Assembly (NCBI GenBank): GCA_037039925.1
Contig: JAXRKP010000272.1
Span: 173,501-237,500 of the forward strand
Reading direction: 5' to 3'
DNA length: 64,000 nt
DNA from: Doris montereyensis
Taxonomy: Eukaryota; Mollusca; Gastropoda; Nudibranchia; Dorididae
Of this stretch, positions 1-11,100 are shown piece after piece. Under the pieces are notes generated by a model, which had not been told where the DNA came from, searched no databases, and saw only the letters and a program-made list of their open reading frames with translations. Made by a program: the position numbers and the translations under genes. The number at the start of each line of letters is the position of its first letter. Position 1 is the stretch's first letter.

Positions 1-880
1 CTTTCTAGACACATGGCATAATGTGGTATGTTCTAGACATGGCATAATGTGGTAGTTTGCCATTGTTTTCCATGTCTTCTAGACACATGTCATAATGTGG
101 TAGCTAGACATGTCTTCTAGACACATGGCACATGTGGTAAATTGTGACATCTAGACACATGGCATAATGTGGTATTTGCCATTGTTTTCCATGTCTTCTA
201 GACACATGGCATAATGTGAAAGTTTGCCATTGTTTTCCATCCTGCTTCTTTCTAGACACATGGCATCACGTGGTAGTTTGCCATTGTTTTCCACGTCAGG
301 AATGGCGTGGTAGTTTGCCATTGTTTTCCACGTCGTCTGCAAATGGCATCACGTGGTAGTTTGCCATTGTTTTCCATGTCTAGGCACATGGCATAGACAG
401 TTTGCATGTTTTCACGTCTTCTAGACAAATGGCATCACGTGGTAGTTTGCCATTGTTTTCCATTGTCTTCTAGACACATGGCATAATGTGGTAGTTTGCC
501 ATTGTTTTCCACGTGTCTAGACACATGGCATCATGTGGTAGTTTGCCATTGTTTTGTCATCTAGACACATGGCATAATGTGGTAGTTTGCCATTGTTTTC
601 CATGTCTTCTAGACACATGGCATCATGTGGTAGTTTGCCATTGTTTTCCACGTCTTCTAGACACATGGCATAATGTGGTAGTTTACCATTGTTTTCCACG
701 TCTTTAGACCATTCACGTGGTAGTTTACCATTGTTTTCCATGTCTTCTCTAGTAGTTTGCCATTGTTTTCCATGTCTTCTAGACACATGGCATAATGTGG
801 TAGTTTGCCATTGTTTTTGTCTTTTCAAAACCGTCTCAATGGCATTTGGCTGGTAGTTTTGTCTTCTAGACACATGGCCG
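1..880. repeat. 48-bp minisatellite array
   Basis: About 18 imperfect copies of a nominal 48-bp unit containing TAGACACATGGCATAATGTG and TAGTTTGCCATTGTTTTCCA. Unit starts near 516, 560, 608 and 656 give spacings of 44, 48 and 48. Many units are shortened or have internal losses. The array runs off the left edge of the window. Open frames on both strands here are by-products of the repeat. Confidence 0.95.
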
Positions 881-2060
881 TAATGTGGGAATAATAGAAT
901 TTACATGGCATAATGTGGTTCTGTTTGCCAATTGTCATCCACTGTTTCTAAACGGCATGAGTCTTTTTGAAATTTTGCTTCAAGACAGCGACCGCTTCTA
1001 AACAAATGGCATCCAAAACTGAAATTAACATTGTTTTCCACGTGATGACAATTTGTGGTAGTTTGCCATAGATAAACCAAAGACAATCCAACCATTCTAA
1101 AAACATGTGGTCAAATTAATGCCATTGTTTTCCAGATCTATCCTAAACAATCCAACATTCCAAAACTTGCCATTGTTTTCGTCTTCATAGATCTATAAAC
1201 ATCAATGTGGTAGTTTACCATTGTTTTAAACAATCATCAAGTTTGCCATTGTTTTCCTTCTCACATGGCAAAACATTGTTTTCCACGTCGTCTAACAATC
1301 ATCAAGTTTGCCAAAAAATGAAAGTCGTCTTCTAGATTTTCAAACAATCCAATGGCCAAAAACTGGTATCCATTTAATGAAAGGGGTCTCTAGATCTATA
1401 CAAAACAATCAACCATTCCAAAAAACTTGTATCCTAATGAAAGCTTTCGTCTTCTGATCTATGCCTAAACGTTCCAACAATTAAAAAACTTGTTTGCCAA
1501 TTTAATGAGTTTTTTCTTTGATCTATTGTTGACAAACAGCGACCGCTTCCAGGAATGAAACTCTCCAAAAACTGAAATTAACATTCCACCCTTTCTGATA
1601 GTCACAACTAAGGCGATCTTTTAATGAAAGTTTTTAGATCTATACCTAAACAATCCAACCTTTACGTTTGCAATTTTTTTAATCTTCTGCTTGTATCTGA
1701 AACTAGATCTATACCTAAACAATCCAACCATTCCAAAAACTTGTATCAATTTTGAAAGCAGATCTATACCTAAACAATCCAACCTTTGCCAAAAACTAGG
1801 AGATCTTTCCAAAAACTTGTATCAATTTAATGAAAGCTTTCGTCTTCAGAGTGTTGTAGATTGCCTAAACAATCCAACCATTCCAAAAACTTGTGGAAAG
1901 CCTCTTCTTGTCAACCTTTCAAAAATTCTTCGATCTATACCTAAACAATCCAACCTTTCCAAAAACTTCAATTTAATGCTTTCGGACTTGTATCAATTTA
2001 AGATGTTACCTAAACAATCCAACCATTCCACTTGTATCAATTTAATGAAAGCCACTAGAT
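880..2060. repeat. Degenerate ~66-bp array mixed with the 48-bp unit
   Basis: A second unit, with GATCTATACCTAAACAATCC, TCCAAAAACTTGTATCAATT and TAATGAAAGCTTTCGTCTT, gradually replaces the 48-bp unit. Between about 900 and 1,550 pieces of both units alternate within single repeats. The block ACAGCGACCGCTTC plus AAAACTGAAATTAACATT occurs near 985-1,032 and again near 1,535-1,585. Few units are complete, so the copy number is uncertain. Confidence 0.85.
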
Positions 2061-2200
2061 CTGGACCAGGAACTTTTGGGGTTTTGTGGGGACTGCCCTC
2101 TTAGCAGCTAGGAGATCTTTAACTTGCACAGAATGCACACGGACCTCCTTGTTTTCCGTCTTCGAAAGAAATCAAGGAAAGGGGGGTAAATTGCTCAAGA
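1600..2200 (-). mobile_element. SINE-A copy, minus strand, broken up by array units
   Basis: Blocks of the minus-strand SINE-A element (intact at 34,166-34,457) appear here in the right order but spread over twice its length. CACAACTAAGGCGATCTT is near 1,606, a GGGGTTTTGTGG block near 2,080, GATCTTTAACTTGCACAGAA near 2,114, GGACCTCC near 2,141 and GGGGGGTAAATTGCTC near 2,180. Units of the ~66-bp array separate them. Confidence 0.5.
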
Positions 2201-2524
2201 AATCAACCATTGGCGGGAATATAATACATTTAGATCTATAATATATACTTGATCACAATAGTTTATAACCGTAGAGAAAAGTGATTGATCTGGCGCTACA
2301 GAGCCAACATGAGTGAAGTGCTTTATTGGACCTCTTACCATTGTTGCCCGGGTCCCTTCATACCCAAGTACTATCTCTATGCTTCCACATACCATCATAG
2401 AGAGAGATTGATACTTTCTGTCATAATATGTATTACAGTACTCTGTACTTCAAATTCTTCCCAGTGTAAGCTTTACAGTCTTCTATATGTACTCCTCTCG
2501 TTTATGCACGTTCGTATGCTTTCA

Positions 2525-3234
<710 letters not shown>

Positions 3235-3293
3235 ATACACCCACGCGCGCACACACATACACACAATTTTCTTGCACTCGCTCGTCCGCCCGT

Positions 3294-3343
<50 letters not shown>
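3294..3343. repeat. (CA)n microsatellite
   Basis: About 25 perfect CA dinucleotides following a CGCGCACACAC lead-in. Confidence 0.98.
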
Positions 3344-3345
<2 letters not shown>

Positions 3346-3630
3346 TTCTACCACCAAGGTAGATCATTACGGCCAATGTCGTCTTACCCCACTGACAGGT
3401 CCCCAGGTAGCAAGACAGCAATTACTTCCCTTTGTTTTCAATTTTTTTTTACACTCCAGCCATTCTGATTGTCTTTACCGTAAACCCTGACGCAAGAAAC
3501 CAGAAAATGCTCTCGCGCTGTTGGCCTTGTGGAATACCAAACTGCATACACGCCTGAATTCAAAACAGTGTGTTCTGCTATTGAATGTTATAAATAAGAC
3601 TCTTTCCTATCTGCAAAGGGGGACTCTTGC
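3344..3630. other. Single-copy spacer
   Basis: No coding signal, RNA gene or repeat seen. The stretch lies between the CA tract and a truncated SINE. Confidence 0.6.
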
Positions 3631-3850
3631 CTATTTTCGAGCGAAATCTAGACACCCCACCCCCACCCTGGTCCAGGTAGGTGAATCGACATCTAGTCCC
3701 ATCGGAGACGGACGATAAAAAGGACGTCCCGTGTGCACGTTAAAGATCTCTTGGCTGTTTACAGGGGCAGTCTGGGCAAAATTAAAAATCTTACCAAAAA
3801 CCTCGAGATCACCTTAGTTGCAGATGTGGGTAAATCAAATTTAAAAAAAA
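3631..3850 (+). mobile_element. SINE-A, plus strand, lacking its tRNA-like head
   Basis: Contains the SINE-A body blocks CTAGTCCCATCGGAGACGG, ACGATAAAAAGGACGTCCCG, GTGCACGTTAAAGATCTCTT and GGCTGTTTACAGG, and the end GATGTGGGTAAATCAAAT. The A-box and B-box region seen in the copy at 8,018 is missing. The segment between GTCCCGTGTGCA and CGTTAAAG is also shorter, an internal deletion. 5' truncation is typical of retroposed copies. Confidence 0.75.
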
Positions 3851-4105
3851 CCGCAAAACACTTTCTGTAACAAAGCCTTTCTCATTATCATATGTGACCC
3901 ACAAAGCCCTCCGGTCAAGCAATCATGTCCTCTCAATAGGTCGTCAGTGAGTGAGAGAGCCTGTAGCAAATTTTAATCTGCACCAATTATATGGAACCAA
4001 TTGCCAATTTTCATCAAAAGAAGTGAAACAGTTGAGAAATTAAAGACGCACCCGTTTGTTACATCTTCTGATGAGTTAAAAAATTCAGTAGAATGTATGC
4101 ATTGA

Positions 4106-4175
4106 AAAGAGTGAAAGAGAGAGAAGAGTGAAAGAGAGAGAGAGCAGAAGAGAGTAGAGAGAGAGAGAGTTTTCC

Positions 4176-4207
<32 letters not shown>

Positions 4208-4332
4208 GGGGTAGAGAGAGAGAGAGAGGGAGGGGGAGAGAGAGAGAGCGAGCGGAAAGAGAGAGCGAGCGAAAGAGAGAGCGAGCGAGAGAGAGAGAGG
4301 GAGAGAGAGACAGACAGACAGAAAGAGAGGAG

Positions 4333-4399
<67 letters not shown>

Positions 4400-4445
4400 A
4401 AAGAGAGAGAGAGAGAGGGGGGAGAGAAGGAATGAGAAAGAGATA
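4106..4445. repeat. (GA)n microsatellite, interrupted
   Basis: Purine-strand GA repeat with GAGCGAGCGAAA, GACAGACAGACA and GGGG interruptions. The Leu-Ser frames on the minus strand are shadows of the repeat. Confidence 0.97.
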
Positions 4446-4847
4446 GAGGTTCCAAATATTGATTTTATAATACGTAGATGGGTAGTAGAAATCGATGTCG
4501 AAGATAATCGACCGCCAAGACTCCACCAACCATTTAGGAAAACTGGTGGGGACGTTGTAATTATCGCCAGGCAGACGACTTGAACGATCTTCATTGATTT
4601 TTCCTTTTTATTCTTTCTTGTGTGTGAGAGAGTTTTTGTTGTTGTTGGTGGTTGTTCATTTTTGTTTTTCTTAATTAAAGCTATATTATATAGCACGTGT
4701 TGCTCAGTGGGGAAATTCCCTTTGGTGTTAGTCATCACACAAACTCTTACTATTTGCCTGGTTAAAGTGAAAGACCATAAAAACTGCCCTTTGATAAAGT
4801 GAAGAACAAAAGCTTACTTTTACTTTGGATCTTTCTGTGCCCTTACA

Positions 4848-5157
4848 CCGCAAGGTGTCGAAGGGAGATGCAATTGTCGGACATTGTTGCATTTTGTTCT
4901 TGCGCAAGACTTTGACGCCGTCGATCTATCTTTTCCTTGGTCTTCCCCTTGCCTTGCCTTGCCTTGCCTTGTCCATTAAACTCCATGTTGCGGGCCTTTG
5001 AGGCTGGCTGTTGTGGCCCCATTCTCATGACGTGTCCAAACCATATTTGACTTGTTATCTCCCACCTGTTGTCTTCATATCGTTGTTTGTTTCTTCTTGT
5101 AACGTTTAGTATCTTTCTGAGACATTTAATTTCGCTTGCTGTGATCTAGCTTTGTTT
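4848..5157 (-). mobile_element. Non-LTR retrotransposon remnant: reverse-transcriptase C-terminal tail
   Basis: The minus strand reads continuously from about 5,157 to a stop near 4,846. It carries EIKCLRKILNVTRRNKQ, then IWFGHVMRMG, then KTKEKIDRRRQSLAQEQ. Non-LTR retrotransposon reverse transcriptases commonly end with an E-M-K-C-L-R-(K/R)-I-L block, a (L/W)-x-(W/Y)-F-G-H-V-x-R-M block and a basic G-K-x-x-x-G-R-P-x-x-x-W-like tail, so family membership is likely. The clade (RTE, CR1 or Jockey type) cannot be settled from this piece. The catalytic palm with its YxDD motif, the endonuclease and the 5' half are absent. Just before the final R-R-R block, (CCTTG)5 at 4,947-4,971 encodes the unusual Gly-Lys/Arg-Gln run and looks like expansion inside the dead ORF. 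Confidence 0.65.
4947..4971. repeat. (CCTTG)5 pentanucleotide repeat
   Basis: Five perfect copies of CCTTG, lying inside the reverse-transcriptase remnant. Confidence 0.95.
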
Positions 5158-5480
5158 TGCTTTATTGAACAGTGACAGTAGCGTAGCAGCTGTGGACTCT
5201 GGTAAAAACGCATGTGTTTTTTTTCTTGTTCTAAGGCGCCTGTTAATGGTCTAAAATTGAATGATGTTGTAGTGGATTTCATGGGCTTCGTATTTGCATT
5301 AGGTCAGGGGTTGGGTTTTGTGTTTAATGTGGGGAAGTTACGATCAGTCGTGTTAGATGCTGACTTTCGATGTAAAGTATTATCTGAATGAAACATTACA
5401 TTATGTCGTATTTATTTAGATGCTTTCATTAGATAGATACGATAGCTAGACAGTTGTATTGATAATACACTGTACACACA
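5158..5480. other. Single-copy spacer
   Basis: AT-rich sequence without a recognisable gene or repeat. It could include more decayed retrotransposon sequence, but no convincing reverse-transcriptase motif is readable. Confidence 0.4.
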
Positions 5481-5481
5481 G

Positions 5482-5509
5482 ATATATATATATATCTATA
5501 TATATATAT

Positions 5510-5582
<73 letters not shown>
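5482..5582. repeat. (TA)n microsatellite
   Basis: About 100 bp of TA dinucleotides with two early interruptions (ATCTATATA and ACAATATA). It can form a long snap-back hairpin. Confidence 0.98.
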
Positions 5583-5585
<3 letters not shown>

Positions 5586-5997
5586 TAGATAGATTGATGT
5601 AATGGATAAAATGCGGACCAACGGCCTTGTGCAACACCCAAGTGCCCGCAGAGCGATGCTTTCGGCAAACCAAATTCCACCAGCGAAGAGCTTGGCGTTT
5701 GCACCTGCCAAGGGTGGTGTGGCCACATTGACCACAGGTCAGACATTGGCTTGTTAAAGCCTACCCAGCTGGTTGGCACGCCAGGGTAAGTGATACAACA
5801 AAAGGTTTCGATGGAGCAAAAGAAGAAGTGAAAATCTTTACACCAACAAATGGCAGTGTAGTACCTAGTGGAATGCGCAGTGTTTTGAGAGTGGGGACTA
5901 CTTGTCGTTGCTGACCTACAACCAGGCGAGTGACCAGGCGTAGCCTCGGTGTGTGATATGCGTGTGTGTGTATGTGTAACATTTCGCAAGTAAATTC

Positions 5998-6320
5998 CTT
6001 CAAGGCCATTGCGGCCCTTTGTGCGGGAGCGTATCCCTGTTTCTATAGCATGATGCGGAACAGGCGATAGTTATAACCTCCAGGACTGGACGCTATAGTC
6101 TGTCGCGGTATTTTGGTGTTGTGGTTGTGTTTTTTTGTTATTTTTCATTCCCAAGCTGGTGCTGGTACCCATGTGCCGTGGGTCGAGTGGGGAAATGTTT
6201 GTGTGTTTGTGTGTGTTTGCCAACGCACACAACGTCGGAACTGATATTGCCAGGATTCGACTCCGGGAGCTTCTGGTCCCAAGTGCAACAGTCTGACCAC
6301 TAGGCCACGCATGCCACTTA
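5998..6320 (-). mobile_element. SINE-B (tRNA-Ser/Leu-type head), minus strand
   Basis: On the minus strand the head reads GTGGCCTAGTGGTCAGACTG (A-box-like), then CGGAGTCGAATCC (B-box-like). The body has ACGTTGTGTGCGTTGGC, GGTACCAGCACCAGC and the terminal CTATAGAAACAGGGATACGC. Order and spacing match the copies at 21,151 and 30,362. The middle has decayed and holds a T-rich insertion near 6,130. Confidence 0.7.
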
Positions 6321-7460
6321 GTTTTTGTTTTCTTTTGTGTTGTTTTGCTTTTGTTTGTGTGTGTGTGTTTTTTTTTTTTTATTTATCGATAGCACCTTCT
6401 GTTTTGCGGTATTGAAGAAGAAAAAACTTTGATAATCGTGATGTTGAACAAACCCCCTCCCCATCCCCAAAAAAAAAAAACAACAAAACAAACAAAAAAC
6501 ACAACAAGTAAACAAACAACAACAGAACAACTACGGTCAACCACAAAACAAAACATCCAAGAGAACGATGGCAACAACAACCAAAACAGTAAACCAAAGA
6601 CAAAAACCATATCGAGTAAATGCACACACCCCCGCCCTCCCGTCCCTTGCTGACTGCTGTTTAGCATTTCTGAATTTCCTGTTTTAAAGTAGCGTCTTTT
6701 TACTATGCGTGGTGTCATCTACTTCAGGGCTCTTCAAATATTATACGACGCGACCTCTTCCCAAAGGACCATTTGTTTGATTTCATGTTTTGTTAAATTT
6801 AACTTTATGACCCCTTTGCCCAAATTACCATTGAAATAAAGTTAGAATCGAAATTTCAGAATACAATTTGTTTTTAAAGCGACTCATGTCGAATCCTTTC
6901 ACGGACACCCCCCCCCCCCAGTCCATCCTTTACCGAACCCTTCCTACTTTACTAAACATCCCTGTTGATTTTCATTTTATTGTTTGGTTTTGGTAGAGTG
7001 TTGTTGTTACTTTTTGTTTGTTTGTTTGTTTTTTAAAGTGTTTGATTGTTTTTTGTTTTTTTTTGGTATTAAATCCTGGCACTGGACGACCTTTTTTTAA
7101 TATGGACACTTTGACACAACTGACCCGGCGAGCTGAGGATCAGTGAGGTCACGTCGACCCAATAGGAGGGAGGGGATGGTAATAACCATTGATTCCAACC
7201 TTTGTTCTTTTCCTCTGTGTTTTAACGCCGAGACACAAAGGGACATTATGATTGATCGCAGCCGGTTTGGTAAAGGTGAGGGTTGGGAATCCGAGGAATG
7301 ATAAATACAATAGCCGTGACAACAATAGTAATCGGAATAATGAGAGAGAAACTGGTGGATCAATGTGGTTTTAGTTACATTGTGGCGTCGATGATAAGGG
7401 TAGATGGCCTTTGGATGGGTCCGACCTGGTTAGGATGGCTGACCTGGCGATGGGGATTTG
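6321..7460. other. Single-copy spacer with low-complexity runs
   Basis: Holds a GT run near 6,357-6,367, T and A runs, a CAAA-rich stretch at 6,470-6,600, a C run near 6,907 and (GTTT)n near 7,010-7,030. CAGGGCTCTTCAAATATTAT near 6,730, followed by GACGCGACC and GGACCATTTG, resembles the terminus of an hAT-type element, but no partner end was found. No gene seen. Confidence 0.5.
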
Positions 7461-7482
7461 GCTGTACAATATTGGTGTATCA

Positions 7483-7560
7483 GCAACAACAACAACAACA
7501 ACGACTTCTTCGCAACAGCTACATTGACAACAACAGCAACAACAACAGCAACAATAAGAC
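7483..7560. repeat. (CAA)n/(CAG)n trinucleotide repeat
   Basis: CAACAACAACAACAACAACG at 7,483, then AACAACAGC-type triplets at 7,520-7,556. The Gln/Asn run in frame is a consequence of the repeat. Confidence 0.9.
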
Positions 7561-7597
7561 AAGCTGGCCACATCCGGCGTCTGACCTTTTTGTTGTG

Positions 7598-7972
7598 TTT
7601 CATCGAGTACATATCATAACAACTATATTATCTGCAATTGCCTGCTTGAATTCCTCAGTGTTTCATCGAGTACATATCATAACAACTATAGTATCTGCAA
7701 TTGCCTGCTTGAATTCCTCAGTCTTTCATCGAGTACATATCATAACAACTATAGTATCTGCAATTGCTTGCTTGAATTCCTCAGTCTTTCATCGAGTACA
7801 TATCATAACAACTATAGTATCTGCAATTGTCTGCTTGAATTCCTCAGTGTTTCATCGAGTACATATCATAACAACTATACTATCTGCAATTGTCTGCTTG
7901 AATTCCTCAGTGTTTCATCGAGTACATATCATAACAAGTATAGTATCTGCAATTGTCTGCTTGAATTCCTCA
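7598..7972. repeat. 63-bp minisatellite, six regular copies
   Basis: CATCGAGTACATATCATAAC begins at 7,601, 7,664, 7,727, 7,790, 7,853 and 7,916, an exact 63-bp step. Units differ only by single bases (TATAGTATC/TATATTATC, GCCTG/GCTTG/GTCTG). Because 63 is a multiple of three, frames stay open and encode a 21-residue repeat (FHRVHIITTIVSAIACLNSS in one frame). A second frame is equally open, so coding is not implied. This is the cleanest array in the window. Confidence 0.97.
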
Positions 7973-8017
7973 AAGCCGTAATGAACGCAATGCCTTGTTT
8001 TGTTCCTACAGTTCCTG

Positions 8018-8342
8018 GGGACTCGGTAGCCCAGAGGCAAGGTGTTGGCATCTCAATCTCAACCCAAAGATCACGGGTTCAAACCCCGCCGACGGTTGAC
8101 ATTTTCTCAAGTTTTTTCGAGTAAAGCTCCCCCTCTCCCCGCCACCCCCGGGTGCTTATAGATGGGTCGACACCTAGTCCCATCGGAGACGGACGATAAA
8201 AGGAGGTCCAGTATGCAGATCACAATACTCTGTGCACGTTAAAACTCTCATGGCTGTTTGCAAACGCGGTCCGGGCAAACTTAAAAATCCTACCAAAAAA
8301 TCCCCGAGATTACCTTAGTTGTGGATGTGGGTAAATCAAATG
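8018..8342 (+). mobile_element. SINE-A, full-length copy, plus strand
   Basis: The tRNA-like head has an A-box (TAGCCCAGAGG near 8,028) and a B-box (GGTTCAAACCC near 8,078). The body has TCTAGTCCCATCGGAGACGG-type sequence (here CCTAGTCC near 8,173), ACGATAAAAGGAGGTCC, GTGCACGTTAAAACTCTC and GGCTGTTTGCAAACG, and ends GATGTGGGTAAATCAAAT. Polymerase III box spacing of about 50 bp fits a tRNA-derived SINE. Similar central blocks are known from mollusc SINEs. No LINE-type tail partner is visible in the window. Confidence 0.8.
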
Positions 8343-9265
8343 CAAACCCTACAGTTGCAATATTAGCATAGACACTATATGTCTTGGCTACAGGTCTTTG
8401 GCTTATATTTGCAACAATAGAAATTTATGTGCTAGTCTAGGTAGTAGGATATTGCAGCCATGCGGTTGACCCTGAAGTACCAAGAGGTAACAGACAGTAA
8501 GTTGGTCTGTGTATGCCAAGTGCCCTAGCCGTTTATAGGTTTTTCTCCCCTTGCATTCGGGTAGGCACAAATTGATAAAGTTATTTATGGCATCACTTAG
8601 AACGAGAACGAAAGATAATTTGGTTGAATTGATAACACGATAATTAAGCGGGTTATAGGGATATTAAAGTAAAGGAATAGACTTCAAGCCATTTAAAAGT
8701 GTTTCTGTAAGAAAAGATTCTGTTCGATAGAGGTCTGGGAGTATGACAGAAATTTGATGGGTTGTTTTTTTTTCTTCTCAATTTATATTTCATTAGATAG
8801 AAGCTGAAGAAACCCGTTCTATGAACGGATTAAAAAGATGGAATACACCGGGGTTGTCTAAAGAAAATGTTTACTAAAAATGAAAGTTAGGCCCAGGCAT
8901 ACGGGATACAATGAGATAGAGGATGTCAGGTGGAAATACGAAACACGGCCACAAAGTATGGCAAATAGCCAAAGAATGCCAACTTTTTTTTTTTTTTTTT
9001 TTGGTGCTAATTACAGTTACACTATAGTTATAGAAATCTCCAAATCCATTTTATTGTTAGCTATTCTCTTCGCTCAAGTTACTGTGTTTTTTGCAACATT
9101 TTTTTTTCTGATGGCAATAAATGTGCCTTTATCCTAACGATAGCATCTGATGTAGAAGATCCAGCTACGTTTCACTTTGTGCTTGGTATTTCGTACTCCC
9201 AACAGCGAAAACAAATAGTAACATAGCCTGGTGTCAATAATTATAAGACCAAGCACATTACACGC
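8343..9265. other. Single-copy DNA, also present as splinters at 11.3-11.9 kb
   Basis: No gene or RNA seen. It contains an 18-base T run (8,985-9,002). Blocks such as GCAAACCCTACAGTTGCAAT (8,342) and TTACAGTTACACTATAGTTA (9,010) recur in order or near order inside the mosaic array at 11,100-12,460. Confidence 0.7.
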
Positions 9266-9267
9266 AG

Positions 9268-9268
9268 A

Positions 9269-9308
<40 letters not shown>
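9268..9308. repeat. (CA)n microsatellite
   Basis: About 20 CA dinucleotides ending in AAAAAGGAG. Confidence 0.97.
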
Positions 9309-9314
<6 letters not shown>

Positions 9315-10020
9315 AGTTAAATTCATGCGATTTGGTGACAGAAAAGTCAATCTGACAACCCTGCCTACGCTAGATGGCAAGTTTTGACCTGGATCTACTA
9401 GGACTGACTAGACTGAACGGTGGGGAGATATGTGGGGCGGCTTTCGCATTTCAATACGTACATACCGGCATTTAGACCCTGCATTGTTGAAACTCCTCAT
9501 TATGCTCAGGTCATAATTTGCCCGGAAGAATGTGGCTGACGTTATTGGACGGTGTTTAAACACCGTACGTGTCGACAGCATTGGCCACACAAATAGGGTC
9601 TACCTGTTTAGTTTATACATGTATAATTTGGAAACATATCATTACGTGGAAACGGATGAATGAGTGTGGGATAAGACTGCTATCTTGCCACGTGTAACCT
9701 GGCTTTCAACTGAGCCGTAAAAATGTCGGTAGCTTGCCGGATTTTCTTGTTTAACTTATGCTCATGCATGTTTACAGTTGTTTTTTTTTTTCCAATGTTG
9801 AGCTTCAGTAAATCCATAGAAGGCGAAAGGGGTTTGATGGTAGTAATTCACTGGTCGCCAAGTGCAAAGGGAGGCTTGTTTTCAACGGTTTAAATGGGGG
9901 TAAAATACCCAGATCCATGTCTACTACAGGTTGCTGGAAAGAAAAGTCACGCTTTAAAATATCGTGTTATTTGGAGTTTAAAAGGCAAAGCTGTGACAAG
10001 CTGAATTCTTTTCAGTCAAT
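9309..10020. other. Single-copy spacer
   Basis: No gene or RNA gene recognised. Short blocks here (AGGTCATAATTTG near 9,507 and TGACGTTATTG near 9,537) recur near 11,979 and 12,006 in the mosaic zone. Confidence 0.6.
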
Positions 10021-10029
10021 CAAAACACT

Positions 10030-10103
10030 GGCAGAGGCAGAGGAGAGAGAAATCTCCAAAGCTTGCACATTACTTTGGATGAATCTATGTGGCACAGAGG
10101 GAC

Positions 10104-10168
<65 letters not shown>

Positions 10169-11100
10169 TAGAGAGAGAGAGAGACAGAGAGAGAGAGAAA
10201 TCTTCCAAAGCTTGCATTATTACTTTGGAATCTATGTGGCACAGAGCAGAGAGAAATATCAAAGCTTGTATATTACTTTGGAATCTATGTGGCACACAGG
10301 AGAGAGAAATATCGAAAGCTTTGCCCAACATTATTTTGGATGAATCTATGTGGCACGGAGGGAGGAGAGAAATTTCCAAAGCTTCTATTTTACTTTGGAT
10401 GAATCTATGTGGCACAGAGGAGAGAGAAATCTCCAAAGCTTACATATTACTTTGCTTGAATTCTATGTTTCACGGAGGAGAGAAAATCTCCAAAGCTTGC
10501 ATATTACTTTGTTTGAATCTATGTGGCACGGGAGAGAGAAATCTCCAAAGCTTGCAATTACTTTGATGAATCTATGTGGCACGGAGGAGAGATAAATCTC
10601 CAAAGCTTGCAATTACTTTGTAATCTATGTGGCACAGAGGAGAGATAAATCTCCAAAGCTTGCACATTACTTTGAGGTAATCTATGTGGCACAGAGAGAG
10701 ATAAATCTCCAAAGCTTGTTGCAATTACTTTGAGGTAATCTATGTGGCACAGAGGGAGATAATGAATCGCAGCCTTGTTTTACTTTTATCTTGTGGCACA
10801 GAGGAGAGATAAATCTCCAAAGCTTGCACAACTTTGAGGTAATCTATGTGGCACAGAGGAGAGAAATATCCACAGCTTGCACATTACTTTGAGGTAATCT
10901 ATGTGGCACAGAGGAGAGATAAATCTCCAAAGCTTGCACATTACTTTGAGGTAATCTATTTGGCACGGTCCGGAGAGATAAATCTCCAAAGCTTGCACAT
11001 TACTTTGAGGTAATCTATGTGGCAACAGCTACATAGAAAATCTACAGCTTGCAACATTACTTTGCAACAATCTATGTGGCACAGAGTCTTTGGATAAATC
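10030..11100. repeat. 57-bp minisatellite, left block, with a GA insertion
   Basis: About 19 copies of a unit of nominal length 57 bp: GGCACAGAGGAGAGATAAAT, CTCCAAAGCTTGCACATTAC, TTTGAGGTAATCTATGT. Early units read GGATGAATC, later ones GAGGTAATC. The second unit carries an expanded (GA)n tract at 10,106-10,198. Each unit holds short inverted repeats (CAAAG/CTTTG and GAGA/TCTC). Confidence 0.95.

Noticed and set aside
7283..7981. A 232-codon plus-strand frame
   Set aside because: Most of it is the 63-bp array, which stays open because the unit is a multiple of three; another frame on the same strand is equally open.
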